Assembly: GCF_004001065.1 (NCBI RefSeq)
Contig: NZ_BIML01000003.1
Location: 1 to 64,000, forward strand
Length of the DNA stretch: 64,000 bases
Source of the DNA: Paenibacillus xylaniclasticus
GTDB lineage: Bacteria; Bacillota; Bacilli; Paenibacillales; Paenibacillaceae
Reading direction: 5' to 3'
Shown here: positions 33,569-42,405 of the stretch, piece after piece
Numbering within the stretch: position 1 is the stretch's first letter
Layout: every line of letters starts with the position of its first letter
Made by a program: the position numbers and the translations under genes
Notes under the pieces: model-generated
What the model was told of the DNA's origin: nothing
The model's input: only the letters and a program-made list of their open reading frames with translations
The model's database searches: none

Positions 33569-34771
33569 CTATTCGCGCAGTGCCAAGCCGCTGATGTAAT
33601 TGAACTTAAGCAAAGCTTTTCGCTGCTCCTCGGCCGTTCCGTCCGCTTTCACTTCGCCTCGGTATACAGCGTTACCTGTAAGCTTATCGACAATTGCAGC
33701 GCCGATGATTGGAAGATCAGCCTCTCTGTTCTCATATACAATACTTATGTTTTCATTATCAGCTGCTACAGCCCGGGAAACTTTAGCGTTCCACTGGGTA
33801 GCATCGATGACGAGAGGTTCCGATTGTGACTGTCCCGTTTTCATATCGAACATTTGATAATGAATCCGAGCACCGTCCGAATAAGCATAATGGAGCTTGT
33901 CGCCAACAACATCCCACATCGTATACATTTCCTCGGCGTCAACATCGGACTTCATAATCGGCTGAAGTTTATCTGCTTGCGTATCATAGGCGTAGTAAAA
34001 CCATTGGTCATCCTTCGGCGCCTCAATCAGCATGTATGGCAGCGGCTTGAACACTTTGCCTGTACCGATCAGCCCTAATCTTCGGCCTTCTTGTTCCGGC
34101 GCTGTAATTACCGTTGATTTGCTCGTAACTGCTTGCTGTTCCACGCTAATCTCAAGCCTTACCAGCTCATCGTACCGGTTACGGCCTTCTCGAGCATCAT
34201 CTCGAATATGATGAGAGACAAGTACGATTATTTGTCCATCATCCTTTCGTTGGATAGCCTCAGTGTACCAATATTCATTCGATGAACCCATTGGAAAATC
34301 AACTTCGAAATCGGTTTGTTGGTCCTTATCTTTATCTAAGAATGAGAGTTGAAGCACCCATTTCCCATATGCTTGCTCACTGTTCGCATACGCAAGCGCA
34401 TTATCATCCGCGTAATACGTTCCGTAGCTCTTCTTGCCTCTCAAAAAATCGGTATAGCCATCGAACAACTGCCAAATATTTTGATCAGCATCAATAATCC
34501 AATCGAAGTCAGCGTCGAGTATTGAACGCTCCTTATTGTGCACAATCCCCTTCTCATTGAGCTCGATTCGGACTGCTATATACCGCGAGTATTGATAATC
34601 TCCCTCTATGGACCATTTCGCGGCTGTTGCAGCATCGCCTTCGAGCACAGCGAGGCGAAGCGGCGCCTCACCTTCCTGTCTCCAGCCTGACTGAATGTAC
34701 AGATAAGTGAATAGCAATACAAGCCCGATCATCACATATAAGATCCAATATTTCGTAATCACTCTTATCAT
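33569..34771 (-). CDS. Membrane-anchored extracytoplasmic protein, unknown family
   Basis: 400 residues. A single N-terminal helix (about 8-27, WILYVMIGLVLLFTYLYIQS) is followed by a large soluble part with beta-rich repeats such as KWSIEGDYQYSRYIAVRIEL, DADQNIWQLFDGYTDFL and FYYAYDTQADKLQPI, suggesting a beta-propeller-like sensor domain outside the cell. I do not recognise a named family. It overlaps the permease gene by 4 bases and is the last gene of the GntR-ABC module, so it is probably an accessory subunit of that transporter. A role in sensing envelope stress is inference. Confidence 0.7.
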   Translation of the reverse strand: MIRVITKYWILYVMIGLVLLFTYLYIQSGWRQEGEAPLRLAVLEGDAATAAKWSIEGDYQYSRYIAVRIELNEKGIVHNKERSILDADFDWIIDADQNIWQLFDGYTDFLRGKKSYGTYYADDNALAYANSEQAYGKWVLQLSFLDKDKDQQTDFEVDFPMGSSNEYWYTEAIQRKDDGQIIVLVSHHIRDDAREGRNRYDELVRLEISVEQQAVTSKSTVITAPEQEGRRLGLIGTGKVFKPLPYMLIEAPKDDQWFYYAYDTQADKLQPIMKSDVDAEEMYTMWDVVGDKLHYAYSDGARIHYQMFDMKTGQSQSEPLVIDATQWNAKVSRAVAADNENISIVYENREADLPIIGAAIVDKLTGNAVYRGEVKADGTAEEQRKALLKFNYISGLALRE

Positions 34772-35595
34772 ACGGTAATCTTCCTTTTCAGCAGATAGAG
34801 ACTAAGCCATAACGACAACGCGCCAATACCTATTACGATTACGGCAAGCAAACGGATAATCTCATGCGAAAACCAATTGTCGTCGAGCATGAACGGAATG
34901 GATACTGCAGCCAACATAACCGCCGCATACAGCAGTGCTCCGAATAATCCACGTAATCGAAAGCTTCTTTCTAACAATACAGCCGTATAGAGAACAATTA
35001 CAGCAGCGATTCCGCTGCCATAATAAAAAACGAATCGGTCAGCCGATAACGGGAGAATCTTGTAAAGGGTCGAATTAACCAGAATAGCATAGCGTAGCGG
35101 AGTATGAGTACGCATCTCAGCCGGCAGCAAGGAATAATAATAGCTGCTTTCCAGCTTCAAGAGCACCATCTGAACGGCTAATAACGAGAAAATAACGATC
35201 AAAGGAGCGACAAGCTTGGCGAAGTATATATGGTGTCTCGCACCTGGTATCATCAGTAGTCTGTAGATGAAAGGATGCTTTCCGAGAAAATCGCGATACC
35301 AGATGAATAGGAAATAAAACAGCATAAATGCTATACACAACCCGATCGATAACGTTATCCATCTCGTGTCATAATGTACTGCATCCGCGAACCCGACAAG
35401 CTGATGGACCTCCTCGAACTGTTGGATTGATGTCAAATGCTCAAGCTTCATCATTCTTTCTGCTTCATTTAAGGTATGGTCGGCCATAATATGAACACCA
35501 ATCAATTGAACAGCTGTCACGAACACGACCATTATTACAAAAGGGATGGCAAGTCGTTTGACTTCAATGTTCAACAGCTTCCACAATGTGATCAT
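34768..35595 (-). CDS. ABC transporter permease of a GntR-ABC module
   Basis: 275 residues with about six membrane helices: VIMVVFVTAVQLIGVHIMAD, WITLSIGLCIAFMLFYFLFI, LVAPLIVIFSLLAVQMVLL, YGSGIAAVIVLYTAVLLERS, LFGALLYAAVMLAAVSI and LLAVIVIGIGALSLWLSLYL. The loop IWYRDFLGKHPFIYRLLMIP resembles the YtrC/ABC-2 type. It lies between and overlaps by 4 bases both the ATPase and the 400-residue protein, indicating tight coupling. Substrate unknown. Confidence 0.75.
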   Translation of the reverse strand: MITLWKLLNIEVKRLAIPFVIMVVFVTAVQLIGVHIMADHTLNEAERMMKLEHLTSIQQFEEVHQLVGFADAVHYDTRWITLSIGLCIAFMLFYFLFIWYRDFLGKHPFIYRLLMIPGARHHIYFAKLVAPLIVIFSLLAVQMVLLKLESSYYYSLLPAEMRTHTPLRYAILVNSTLYKILPLSADRFVFYYGSGIAAVIVLYTAVLLERSFRLRGLFGALLYAAVMLAAVSIPFMLDDNWFSHEIIRLLAVIVIGIGALSLWLSLYLLKRKITV

Positions 35596-36281
35596 GACTC
35601 ATACACCTCCCGCATCACATCAACGACCGACTTCCCTTCAGACATCCGCACATCATCACAAGCGAACTGTCTGGTCACTCGCCCGTCATCGAGCATTACG
35701 ACATGATCGAGCAAATGCTCGACCTCTTTCACTTCATGCGTCGTCAGCATAACGCCGCGACCTTCCACCATTTCACTAGAAAACACAGCTGCAATCTGTT
35801 CGCGGCTGAACATATCGATGCCAGAGAAAGGCTCATCCATCAGCATGTAGTCTGCATCCATCGCCAAGGCAAGAAGCATATTCAGCTTTGCCGCCGTCCC
35901 TTTAGATAACGAGCCAACCCGATCCTTCAGATTGAGCTTGAACATGCTGATTAACTCCGCTGCCCGCTCCTCATTCCAGTTTCGATAGAAGTCGTCCATG
36001 AAAGTTAGGCAATCCGAAACCGTCATCCGCCCTGGCATCGGCAGCTGGTCAGGTACGAAGACGACACGTTCATGGGCGGTAAAATGAAGCGGGTTACCGT
36101 CAATCATGATCTTGCCGCCGTTGATCGGCGTAAGCCCCATAATCGCTTTCAAAATTGTCGTCTTGCCGGCCCCGTTCAAGCCGGTTAAACAGGTAATCGC
36201 ACCTTTTGGCACCTTGAAGCTTACATCTTTCAACACACTGCGAAAACCGAAGCTTTTGCTCACATTTTTCAATTCGATCAT
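35592..36281 (-). CDS. ABC transporter ATPase of a GntR-ABC module
   Basis: 229 residues. Walker A GLNGAGKTTILKAI (about 36-49), a Q-loop region FVPDQLPMPGRMTV, signature LSKGTAAKLNMLLALA, Walker B MLMDEPFSGID and H-loop LTTHEVKEVE. The signature LSKGT in place of LSGGQ is usual in the YtrB/YhcG-like export ATPases. It lies directly after the GntR gene and before the permease, with 4-base overlaps. Confidence 0.9.
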   Translation of the reverse strand: MIELKNVSKSFGFRSVLKDVSFKVPKGAITCLTGLNGAGKTTILKAIMGLTPINGGKIMIDGNPLHFTAHERVVFVPDQLPMPGRMTVSDCLTFMDDFYRNWNEERAAELISMFKLNLKDRVGSLSKGTAAKLNMLLALAMDADYMLMDEPFSGIDMFSREQIAAVFSSEMVEGRGVMLTTHEVKEVEHLLDHVVMLDDGRVTRQFACDDVRMSEGKSVVDVMREVYES

Positions 36282-36679
36282 GTCGGGTCCACCTCTTCAT
36301 TGTGTGACATGCTCCACTTAGCCTCCAGCCTTTGCTGGACGAGCGAAAGAAGCTGCTCAGGCGGGACCTCAATGTTACGGACCGAGGCTAAGAACATATC
36401 GATAGCCTCCGTCAGCAGTTCATCACGAATGCGTCCGAGTATGGCAGTGTCTCCGGTAATCCGACTTGGCGAATTGCCTTCTGTAACGATCAAGCCCTGC
36501 TCCTCCATTTCTTTGTATGCCTTCTGTGCCGTGTTTGGGTTAATGCCCAATTGTCCTGCAAGCTCACGTCGCGACGGAATCGTCTCACCTGCCGTTAGCT
36601 TCCCTGTTGCGATCCGCTCTTTGAAATGCTTGACAACCTGTAAGTAAACGGGATCACGATTGTTAAACATCAGCTCCAT
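36278..36679 (-). CDS. GntR-family regulator (YtrA subfamily)
   Basis: 133 residues. A winged-helix domain (PVYLQVVKHFKERIATGKLT, PSRRELAGQLGINPNTAQKA, MEEQGLIVTEG) is followed by a short C-terminal dimerisation part of about 60 residues (LLTEAIDMFLASVRNIEVPP). That short tail defines the YtrA subfamily, which represses its own ABC transporter operon and responds to cell-wall-active antibiotics in Bacillus subtilis. The first gene of this four-gene module, with GGGAG before the ATG. A 28-bp dyad overlaps the start of transcription. Confidence 0.9.
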   Translation of the reverse strand: MELMFNNRDPVYLQVVKHFKERIATGKLTAGETIPSRRELAGQLGINPNTAQKAYKEMEEQGLIVTEGNSPSRITGDTAILGRIRDELLTEAIDMFLASVRNIEVPPEQLLSLVQQRLEAKWSMSHNEEVDPT

Positions 36680-36714
36680 CGGCGCTGCTCCCTTTGTGAA
36701 TATAACCAGTATTT

Positions 36715-36742
36715 AGTGTGTGTACTACGTAGTTCATACACT
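36715..36742. promoter_or_regulatory. 28-bp dyad, likely operator of the GntR regulator
   Basis: On the minus strand a perfect 10-bp palindrome ACTACGTAGT is flanked by near-symmetric half-sites (AGTGTATGA on one side, ACACACACT on the other). The long dyad lies between the -10 box and the start codon, where a repressor would block transcription. Confidence 0.75.
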
Positions 36743-36750
36743 CTATCTGT

Positions 36751-36779
36751 ATTATGCATATAATACACTTTCTCGTCAA
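36751..36779 (-). promoter_or_regulatory. Promoter of the GntR-ABC operon
   Basis: Minus strand TTGACG (plus 36774-36779), 17 bases, CATAAT (plus 36751-36756). The operator dyad starts 8 bases downstream of the -10. Confidence 0.75.
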
Positions 36780-36866
36780 CCTTTTTTTGTTTAATTGCCC
36801 TTAATCAACCCTTGTCATGAAGAGGAATAGTAATCGAGGACTAGTTTACCTGCTTAAGATAGAAGG

Positions 36867-36908
36867 GGCTATCCAAAAAATCAGTGAAAACTGACTTTCT
36901 GGATAGCC
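36867..36908 (-). terminator. Terminator-like hairpin after sigE
   Basis: Stem GGCTATCCAGAAAGTCAGT pairs imperfectly with ACTGATTTTTTGGATAGCC on the minus strand. It lies 9 bases after the sigE stop. No clean U-tract follows (CCTTCTATC), so termination may be partial. Confidence 0.6.
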
Positions 36909-36916
36909 TCCCCCTC

Positions 36917-37639
36917 TTAGACCATCTTATTAAACTCTTTACGCAGCCTCTTAATAATCCGCTTCTCCAGACGCGAAATATACGACTGTGAAATGCCAAG
37001 CAGATCAGCTACATCCTTCTGTGTCTTCTCCTCTCCGTCCGCCAGCCCAAAGCGGAGCTCCATAATGATCCGCTCCCGCTCCGTCAACTTATCAAGCGCT
37101 TTATGGAGCAGCTTGCGATCAACCTGCTCCTCGATGTTCCGATAGATCGTATCGTTCTCCGTTCCGAGAACATCCGACAGCAGCAGCTCATTGCCATCCC
37201 AGTCAATATTCAGCGGCTCATCGAACGATACCTCCGTACGTGTCTTGCTGTTACGGCGCAAGTACATCAGGATCTCATTCTCAATACAACGGGACGCATA
37301 AGTGGCGAGCTTAATCTTTTTGTCTGGATCAAATGTATTCACTGCTTTAATCAGCCCAATAGCGCCGATAGACACCAAATCCTCAATATGTATGCCCGTA
37401 TTCTCAAACTTGCGGGCAATATATACGACGAGTCTCAAATTACGTTCAATTAGCATAGCCCGAATAGCAGTGTCGCCAGAAGGGAGCTTCTCAAGCAAAT
37501 ATTCTTCCTCTTCACGGGTTAAAGGAGGCGGAAGCGCTTCACTTCCACCAATATAATAAATTTCATCGCTCTTCAGTCCGAATAAAAACAGAACACGATA
37601 ATAATATAGCTGAAGAATCAATTTCCATTTCACTAGCAT
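36917..37639 (-). CDS. sigE: Mother-cell sigma factor SigE (pro-sigma-E)
   Basis: About 240 residues. An amphipathic N-terminal pro-sequence ([20 protein letters not shown]) is cut by SpoIIGA, followed by [19 protein letters not shown]. Region 2 ([16 protein letters not shown]) and region 4 ([20 protein letters not shown]) are intact. It directs early mother-cell genes. GGGGAGG lies 9 bases before ATG 37639. It follows spoIIGA, forming the spoIIG operon. Confidence 0.96.
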   Translation of the reverse strand: MLVKWKLILQLYYYRVLFLFGLKSDEIYYIGGSEALPPPLTREEEEYLLEKLPSGDTAIRAMLIERNLRLVVYIARKFENTGIHIEDLVSIGAIGLIKAVNTFDPDKKIKLATYASRCIENEILMYLRRNSKTRTEVSFDEPLNIDWDGNELLLSDVLGTENDTIYRNIEEQVDRKLLHKALDKLTERERIIMELRFGLADGEEKTQKDVADLLGISQSYISRLEKRIIKRLRKEFNKMV

Positions 37640-37674
37640 GGCTCTATGCCTCCCCGTCAAGATGGTATGCGCCG

Positions 37675-38628
37675 TTACACTCCGCTGCTCCGCTCCGCCA
37701 TCGACGGATGGATGACTGCACGGTACGCACGGTCCGATGACAATTGTCCGCCGTCCAAGCCAATCAATGCTCTGCGGGTTGTGATCGTGTCATCGCCTAA
37801 CTGAACCGTAACGGCATCCGGCTTCAATGCGAGCATAAATTGCGTACCGCGATTTATGCCACGGTAAGGCACCAGCCGCAGCCGGTCCTGCCATTCAAAT
37901 TCATCTTCTCCCGATTCCCCTGAATCACCAAGCACTAGCTTATCGACCTCGGCCTCTCGAATTCTTCTCATCCAGGAAGACGGCAAATCCGCTTCCAGCA
38001 GCGACGCCTCGATGATCGTCACCGGCGTCCGCGTCAGCGGATCGTACAACTGATTGCCCGTATCGATTAGCCCTTCGCATTCATACTTCCGTTCTCCGAT
38101 CGTCACCGTTATCTTCGCAACGTGCGCTTGAATTAGCGCCTTCTCCCGACGTTGAACAATTACAGAGCGCGCTATATACAGCCCGACGCATATCGCCGAT
38201 CCGACAAACATAAATCCTATCTTGAGCTCAGACCGAACGCCGCCATCCATAAACTGCAGTCCCCGCCATAAAGCGTTCGAACCCTGCTGCATGATCAAAT
38301 AATAAAAGCCTAACACAGCACCTGCAACGATAAAATTTATAGCATAGAATGCAGCCATCGTTCTTGCGAACGGCCGCATTCCGCCGTAGCCGAAAGCAAT
38401 GAGCAGCATCACAACCGATATTCCAACCTTAACTAGAATCGTATACAGAAACGACAATGACGGAACGAACAACAAGGCGACATATAAGGCGCCGACGGCA
38501 CTTGCTCCGACAATGCGGTACCATGCGGCACGAATTCCTCTAACCCATGCGGTTACAAGCAGCAGTGACCCGTCAATTAACAGCTCCTTCATAAAAAGTA
38601 CATCTACATATATCGCCAGGGCATTCAC
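37675..38628 (-). CDS. spoIIGA: Sigma-E processing peptidase SpoIIGA
   Basis: 317 residues. The N-terminal half has five predicted membrane helices ([32 protein letters not shown] and others). The C-terminal half is an aspartic protease-like domain with catalytic motif [20 protein letters not shown]. It cleaves pro-SigE in response to the forespore signal. Upstream (plus about 38745-38755) a Spo0A-like TTTGTCGTAA is present but the promoter is not clear. Co-transcribed with sigE. Confidence 0.95.
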   Translation of the reverse strand: MNALAIYVDVLFMKELLIDGSLLLVTAWVRGIRAAWYRIVGASAVGALYVALLFVPSLSFLYTILVKVGISVVMLLIAFGYGGMRPFARTMAAFYAINFIVAGAVLGFYYLIMQQGSNALWRGLQFMDGGVRSELKIGFMFVGSAICVGLYIARSVIVQRREKALIQAHVAKITVTIGERKYECEGLIDTGNQLYDPLTRTPVTIIEASLLEADLPSSWMRRIREAEVDKLVLGDSGESGEDEFEWQDRLRLVPYRGINRGTQFMLALKPDAVTVQLGDDTITTRRALIGLDGGQLSSDRAYRAVIHPSMAERSSGV

Positions 38629-38781
38629 CTGCCTGCCAATTCTTTGCCTTACGGCCGTACGTCCGTATACCAGCAGGAACGATTGAGACTAGTATATTGT
38701 AATCGTATTTCAATGTCTGTCTATTCATGACGCTCGCAACATTCTTTTTTTGTCGTAACTTGATACGCTCTGACAGACAGC

Positions 38782-38824
38782 AAAAAGCCACTCTTAAGCG
38801 AAAAACCGCTTGTTGAGTGGCTTA
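38782..38824 (-). terminator. Terminator of ftsZ
   Basis: Minus-strand stem AAGCCACTC / GAGTGGCTT with an inner CAAGCG/CGCTTA helix, then TTTTTG. It starts about 25 bases after the ftsZ stop. Confidence 0.85.
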
Positions 38825-38847
38825 ATCAATTTACTGCTTATTAGTCA

Positions 38848-39978
38848 TTACCGATCACCGCGCGGGCGATTTCTCAGAAACGCTGGAATGTCCAATTGAT
38901 CGCTGGACGTTGGTACGCTGTAAGTCGATCTCGACGGCGTGCTCTGTGTCGAAGCCGGTGCAGCAGAACGCGGCTCTGCCGACTCTAACGGCGCGCCAGG
39001 ACGACGAAGCGGCTCAGGCGCAGGCTTATGCTCGAATCCAGTCGCAATAACAGTTACTTTAAAGTCTTCTTTCAAGTTCTCATCAATGATTGCACCGAAG
39101 ATTAGATTAACTTCCGGGTCGCATGCGGCGATGACGATCTCTGCCGCCTCATTCACTTCGTACAACGACAGGTTCGCTCCGCCCGTAATATTCATAATAA
39201 CACCGCGAGCACCATCAATCGACGTCTCAAGCAGCGGGCTCATAATTGCTTTGCGTGCAGCCTCTGCCGCACGATTCTCCCCCGATGCCATGCCGATGCC
39301 CATAAGAGCGGAACCGCGCTCTGTCATAATCGTCTTCACGTCAGCGAAGTCGAGGTTAATCAGACCAGGAACTTGGATCAAGTCAGAAATGCCTTGAACC
39401 GCTTGCAGCAACACGGTATCCGCCACGCGAAACGCTTCCAACATTGGCGTCTTCTTATCGACAATTTCAAGCAGTCGATCGTTCGGAATCACGATAAGCG
39501 TATCGACCTTCTCTTTCAGAGCTTCAATGCCGTGATCAGCTTGTCCGGAACGTTTACGTCCCTCGAACGTGAACGGACGCGTAACAACGCCGACCGTGAG
39601 TGCGCCGCACTCTCGTGCAATCTCAGCAATAACAGGCGCTGCACCTGTACCCGTACCGCCGCCCATGCCGGCCGTTACGAATACCATATCTGCACCTTTA
39701 AGCGTGTTGCTGATCAGCTCGCGCGACTCTTCCGCTGCTTTCTTGCCAACCTCCGGGTTTGCCCCGGCGCCAAGCCCGCGCGTCAGTTTGTCGCCAATCT
39801 GCAGCTTATGCTCCGAAAGCGCCAGGTGAAGCGCTTGTGCATCCGTATTGACCGTAATAAATTCGACACCTTTAACGCCATTCTCGATCATTCGGTTAAC
39901 GGCATTGCTGCCGCCGCCGCCTACGCCGATTACTTTAATTTGTGCTAGTTGTTCCATATCCATATCGAACTCCAACAT
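38848..39978 (-). CDS. ftsZ: Cell division GTPase FtsZ
   Basis: 376 residues. GTP-binding signature [17 protein letters not shown] (about 104-120), N-terminal [18 protein letters not shown]7 loop [11 protein letters not shown] with the catalytic Asp. The variable linker (about 318-360) is rich in Pro, Ser and Thr, and the C-terminal peptide [10 protein letters not shown] binds FtsA and SepF, both encoded here. It polymerises into the Z-ring. Follows ftsA by 15 bases. Confidence 0.97.
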   Translation of the reverse strand: MLEFDMDMEQLAQIKVIGVGGGGSNAVNRMIENGVKGVEFITVNTDAQALHLALSEHKLQIGDKLTRGLGAGANPEVGKKAAEESRELISNTLKGADMVFVTAGMGGGTGTGAAPVIAEIARECGALTVGVVTRPFTFEGRKRSGQADHGIEALKEKVDTLIVIPNDRLLEIVDKKTPMLEAFRVADTVLLQAVQGISDLIQVPGLINLDFADVKTIMTERGSALMGIGMASGENRAAEAARKAIMSPLLETSIDGARGVIMNITGGANLSLYEVNEAAEIVIAACDPEVNLIFGAIIDENLKEDFKVTVIATGFEHKPAPEPLRRPGAPLESAEPRSAAPASTQSTPSRSTYSVPTSSDQLDIPAFLRNRPRGDR

Positions 39979-39993
39979 CTCCGTTTCCCCCGA

Positions 39994-41247
39994 TCAAATG
40001 AATTCGCTAAAAATATTTTTGAGTTTCTCGAACAATCCGGGTTTCGGCGATGTTGAGACGCTGCTGGCCGTTGCTTTGCGGGAAGCCGTTTTCTTAGCTG
40101 AAACGGACGTATTCCGGCTTCGCGACATTCGAAGGGCGTAATGCAGAATGCCTACGCCGTTATTGAATGCTGGATCGCGTACACCGATAAAGTCCGGCAC
40201 CGCAATACGGACCGAAGATTCCAGCTCCTGCTGAGCTAGTCCAAGCGTTCCCGGCATCGACACCGTCCCGCCCGTCAGCACATAACCGTGCACCTTGTCA
40301 GCATAACCGAGACGTTTAATCTCCTGCCGGACAAGGTGGAAAATTTCCTGCATTCGAGGCTCAATAATGTTCGCCAAATCCACTTGCGAAAATTCTTTCT
40401 CTACATTGCTGCCCATTCGCATTACTTTGAACTTCTGATCCTCCGCCGCATCACTTACGAGTGAGCAGCCGAATTTCAGCTTAATCTTCTCCGCTTGCTC
40501 TGCATGAGTGCGCAATCCGTACGATATATCATTCGTTACGTGCTCACCGCCAACCGGAAGCGTAGATGAAGCGACTAGGCCGCCGCCTTCAAAAATCGAG
40601 ATGCCCGTAGATCCTGCTCCAACATCGATAAGCGCCGTACCGATCGATTTCTCGTCTTTCGTCAGTGACATCGAGCCGGAGGCAAGCGACATCAGAACCC
40701 GGTCTGCGATTTGCAGCTCCGCTTTCTCTACGCAGCGAAGTAAGTTATGTAACGATGTCTTGGTACCAGTAATGATTGTCGCTTCAACCTCAAGACGAAC
40801 GCCAATCATACCTCTCGGGTCAGAAATTCCCTCCAAACCGTCAACTAAAAACTGTTTTGGCACAACTCCGATAATCTCGCGTTCAGGCGGCAGTGCAACA
40901 ACCTGTGCTGCCTGCATAACACGTTCAATATCTTCCTCGCCAATCTCACGATCTTCATTCGATACTGCTACAACACCGTGATTCGTCTGTAATGCGATAT
41001 GATTGCCTTGGATGCCAACATATACTTCGTCTATTTGAATGCCGACCATTCGTTCAGCGTGATCGATCGCATTGCGTATCGACCGTACCGTCTGATCAAT
41101 GTCGACGATAGCACCCTTGCGAATTCCTTCCGAGTCGGCAGATCCAACTCCAATAATATTAATGGTTCCATTCGTCACTTCACCAATAATAGCACGAATT
41201 TTGGATGTACCGATGTCCAAACTGACGATGATATCATTATTGCTCAT
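39994..41247 (-). CDS. ftsA: Cell division actin-like protein FtsA
   Basis: 417 residues. Actin-fold motifs IIVSLDIGTSKIRAIIGEV (phosphate 1), ALIDVGAGSTGISIFEGGGL (phosphate 2) and GYVLTGGTVSMPG (adenosine). The 1C subdomain lies near 85-165, and the C-terminal amphipathic helix GLFEKLKNIFSEFI anchors to the membrane. It tethers FtsZ. GGAGGTG precedes the ATG at 41247; a longer frame to 41283 is unsupported. First gene of the ftsAZ pair. Confidence 0.97.
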   Translation of the reverse strand: MSNNDIIVSLDIGTSKIRAIIGEVTNGTINIIGVGSADSEGIRKGAIVDIDQTVRSIRNAIDHAERMVGIQIDEVYVGIQGNHIALQTNHGVVAVSNEDREIGEEDIERVMQAAQVVALPPEREIIGVVPKQFLVDGLEGISDPRGMIGVRLEVEATIITGTKTSLHNLLRCVEKAELQIADRVLMSLASGSMSLTKDEKSIGTALIDVGAGSTGISIFEGGGLVASSTLPVGGEHVTNDISYGLRTHAEQAEKIKLKFGCSLVSDAAEDQKFKVMRMGSNVEKEFSQVDLANIIEPRMQEIFHLVRQEIKRLGYADKVHGYVLTGGTVSMPGTLGLAQQELESSVRIAVPDFIGVRDPAFNNGVGILHYALRMSRSRNTSVSAKKTASRKATASSVSTSPKPGLFEKLKNIFSEFI

Positions 41248-41303
41248 CGCGCGGCACCTCCATTTCAACAGAAAGTAGGACATTCAGTCTTTAACAACTC
41301 TAC

Positions 41304-41332
41304 ATATTCAACATAATTGACAGCTTTCCTCT
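41304..41332 (-). promoter_or_regulatory. Sigma-H-type promoter of ftsAZ
   Basis: On the minus strand AGAGGAAAG (-35, plus 41324-41332), 11 bases, GTTGAATAT (-10, plus 41304-41312). The consensus is RNAGGAWWW-N11-12-RNNGAATWW; only the last base of the -35 differs. The ftsAZ operon of Bacillus subtilis is known to have a sigma-H promoter used at sporulation onset. Confidence 0.75.
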
Positions 41333-41347
41333 TTTTTCTACAAAAAT

Positions 41348-41354
41348 TTCGACA
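41348..41354 (-). promoter_or_regulatory. Exact Spo0A box upstream of ftsAZ
   Basis: TGTCGAA on the minus strand (plus 41348-41354) matches the 0A-box consensus exactly and lies 15 bases upstream of the sigma-H -35. A 7-base match alone is weak, but the position is right for Spo0A control of ftsAZ. Confidence 0.45.
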
Positions 41355-41455
41355 GATTTACAGCTTCCAATTTCCAGCAAGCCAAAAGCACGTCCAATAC
41401 GCAGCAAGACTGAACCAGCCTGAATTCATAACTAAAATTTTACCATCGATTGCAG

Positions 41456-42223
41456 CTATTGAGTAGACTCTTTTTCAGCGGATTCCATATTTTCTGATGA
41501 GTCGTTAATATATGGCTCATACGTATCGGCCAGCAGCATGGTCACTTTGCCTGGCTCTTGGGTTTCTGTAACTGCATTTAGAGTTTCCAATTTCTCCGCT
41601 AGGACGGATATGGCTGTAATGACTTCGAATCGGGTTCGAGTATAAATCCGGATACGATCAGGATAAGCCTTCGTCGGGTCGGGTCTAATCTCGGACAGAT
41701 CGGACAGTTGCTCAGCCGGTATTGCTGCCAGCTGCTTTGAGAGTGCCTTCTTAACTGGATCATTCTGCTTCCAGCCCGAAAGCAGCGGCTTATCGACCAC
41801 GAAGTCACCATTTGTCGCACTAACGCTTGTCCCACTTGACAGTATGGCCATAATTTCCCCTTTAGCCGATAGCTCATAGGCAACTGCCGCATATTCCTGA
41901 ACGTGTATCGTGACGTCGCCCGGAAATTTCTTCGTTACTTTCACCTGCTCGATAGCTGGATTCGTGCGCAGCCTTCGCTCAATGGAGCGCTCCGTGAAGC
42001 CAAAGAACGCATCTCCGAGTGAAACACCAGCCGTCTTCTGAATTGTATCCGCACTGATGAACCGCTCGCCCTCAACCGTAATTCGAGAAACCTTGCTTAT
42101 AGATGAATTGAAGAATAACACTGACAATACAACAATAAACAACAGTAATAAAACGATTTTCAGCTTGCGGCCGCCACGGCGCTTCACCACGGGCTCCCGC
42201 AGAACGGGCATCGGTTGTTTCAT
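41456..42223 (-). CDS. divIB: Cell division protein DivIB/FtsQ
   Basis: 255 residues. A short cytoplasmic tail with VVKRRGGRK, one membrane helix (IVLLLLFIVVLSVLFFNSSI, about 24-43), and a POTRA domain (ISKVSRITVEGERFISADTI to RLRTNPAIEQVKVTKKFPG). It forms a complex with FtsL and DivIC in the divisome. AGGAAGGG precedes the ATG. It sits between murA and ftsA; its leader carries a large hairpin. Confidence 0.92.
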   Translation of the reverse strand: MKQPMPVLREPVVKRRGGRKLKIVLLLLFIVVLSVLFFNSSISKVSRITVEGERFISADTIQKTAGVSLGDAFFGFTERSIERRLRTNPAIEQVKVTKKFPGDVTIHVQEYAAVAYELSAKGEIMAILSSGTSVSATNGDFVVDKPLLSGWKQNDPVKKALSKQLAAIPAEQLSDLSEIRPDPTKAYPDRIRIYTRTRFEVITAISVLAEKLETLNAVTETQEPGKVTMLLADTYEPYINDSSENMESAEKESTQ

Positions 42224-42247
42224 GCTTGTCCCTTCCTTTGTGAGAAA

Positions 42248-42292
42248 CCTTATACCGAGCCGCTCTTAATAAGGAGAGGCAGCGGTATAAGG
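42248..42292. other. Hairpin in the murA-divIB junction
   Basis: Perfect 10-bp arms CCTTATACCG (42248-42257) and CGGTATAAGG (42283-42292) across 25 bases, with partial inner pairing. On the minus strand the hairpin is followed by TTTCTC and then the divIB ribosome site. It may be an attenuating or processing element rather than a full terminator. Confidence 0.55.
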
Positions 42293-42405
42293 CTTGGTTG
42301 TTAAGCGATAAGAATAACCTTCTCACGAGAATGCATCAGTGGTTGAGCTTATTTAAGGGTCTAACTCATCGGCTTAACACAGCCGCCAGTCTGCTGTTCG
42401 ATCAC

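Noticed and set aside
38745-38755. Spo0A-like box upstream of spoIIGA
   Set aside because: TTTGTCGTAA differs from the box consensus and no convincing -35/-10 with the expected spacing is visible. Mentioned only in the spoIIGA entry.
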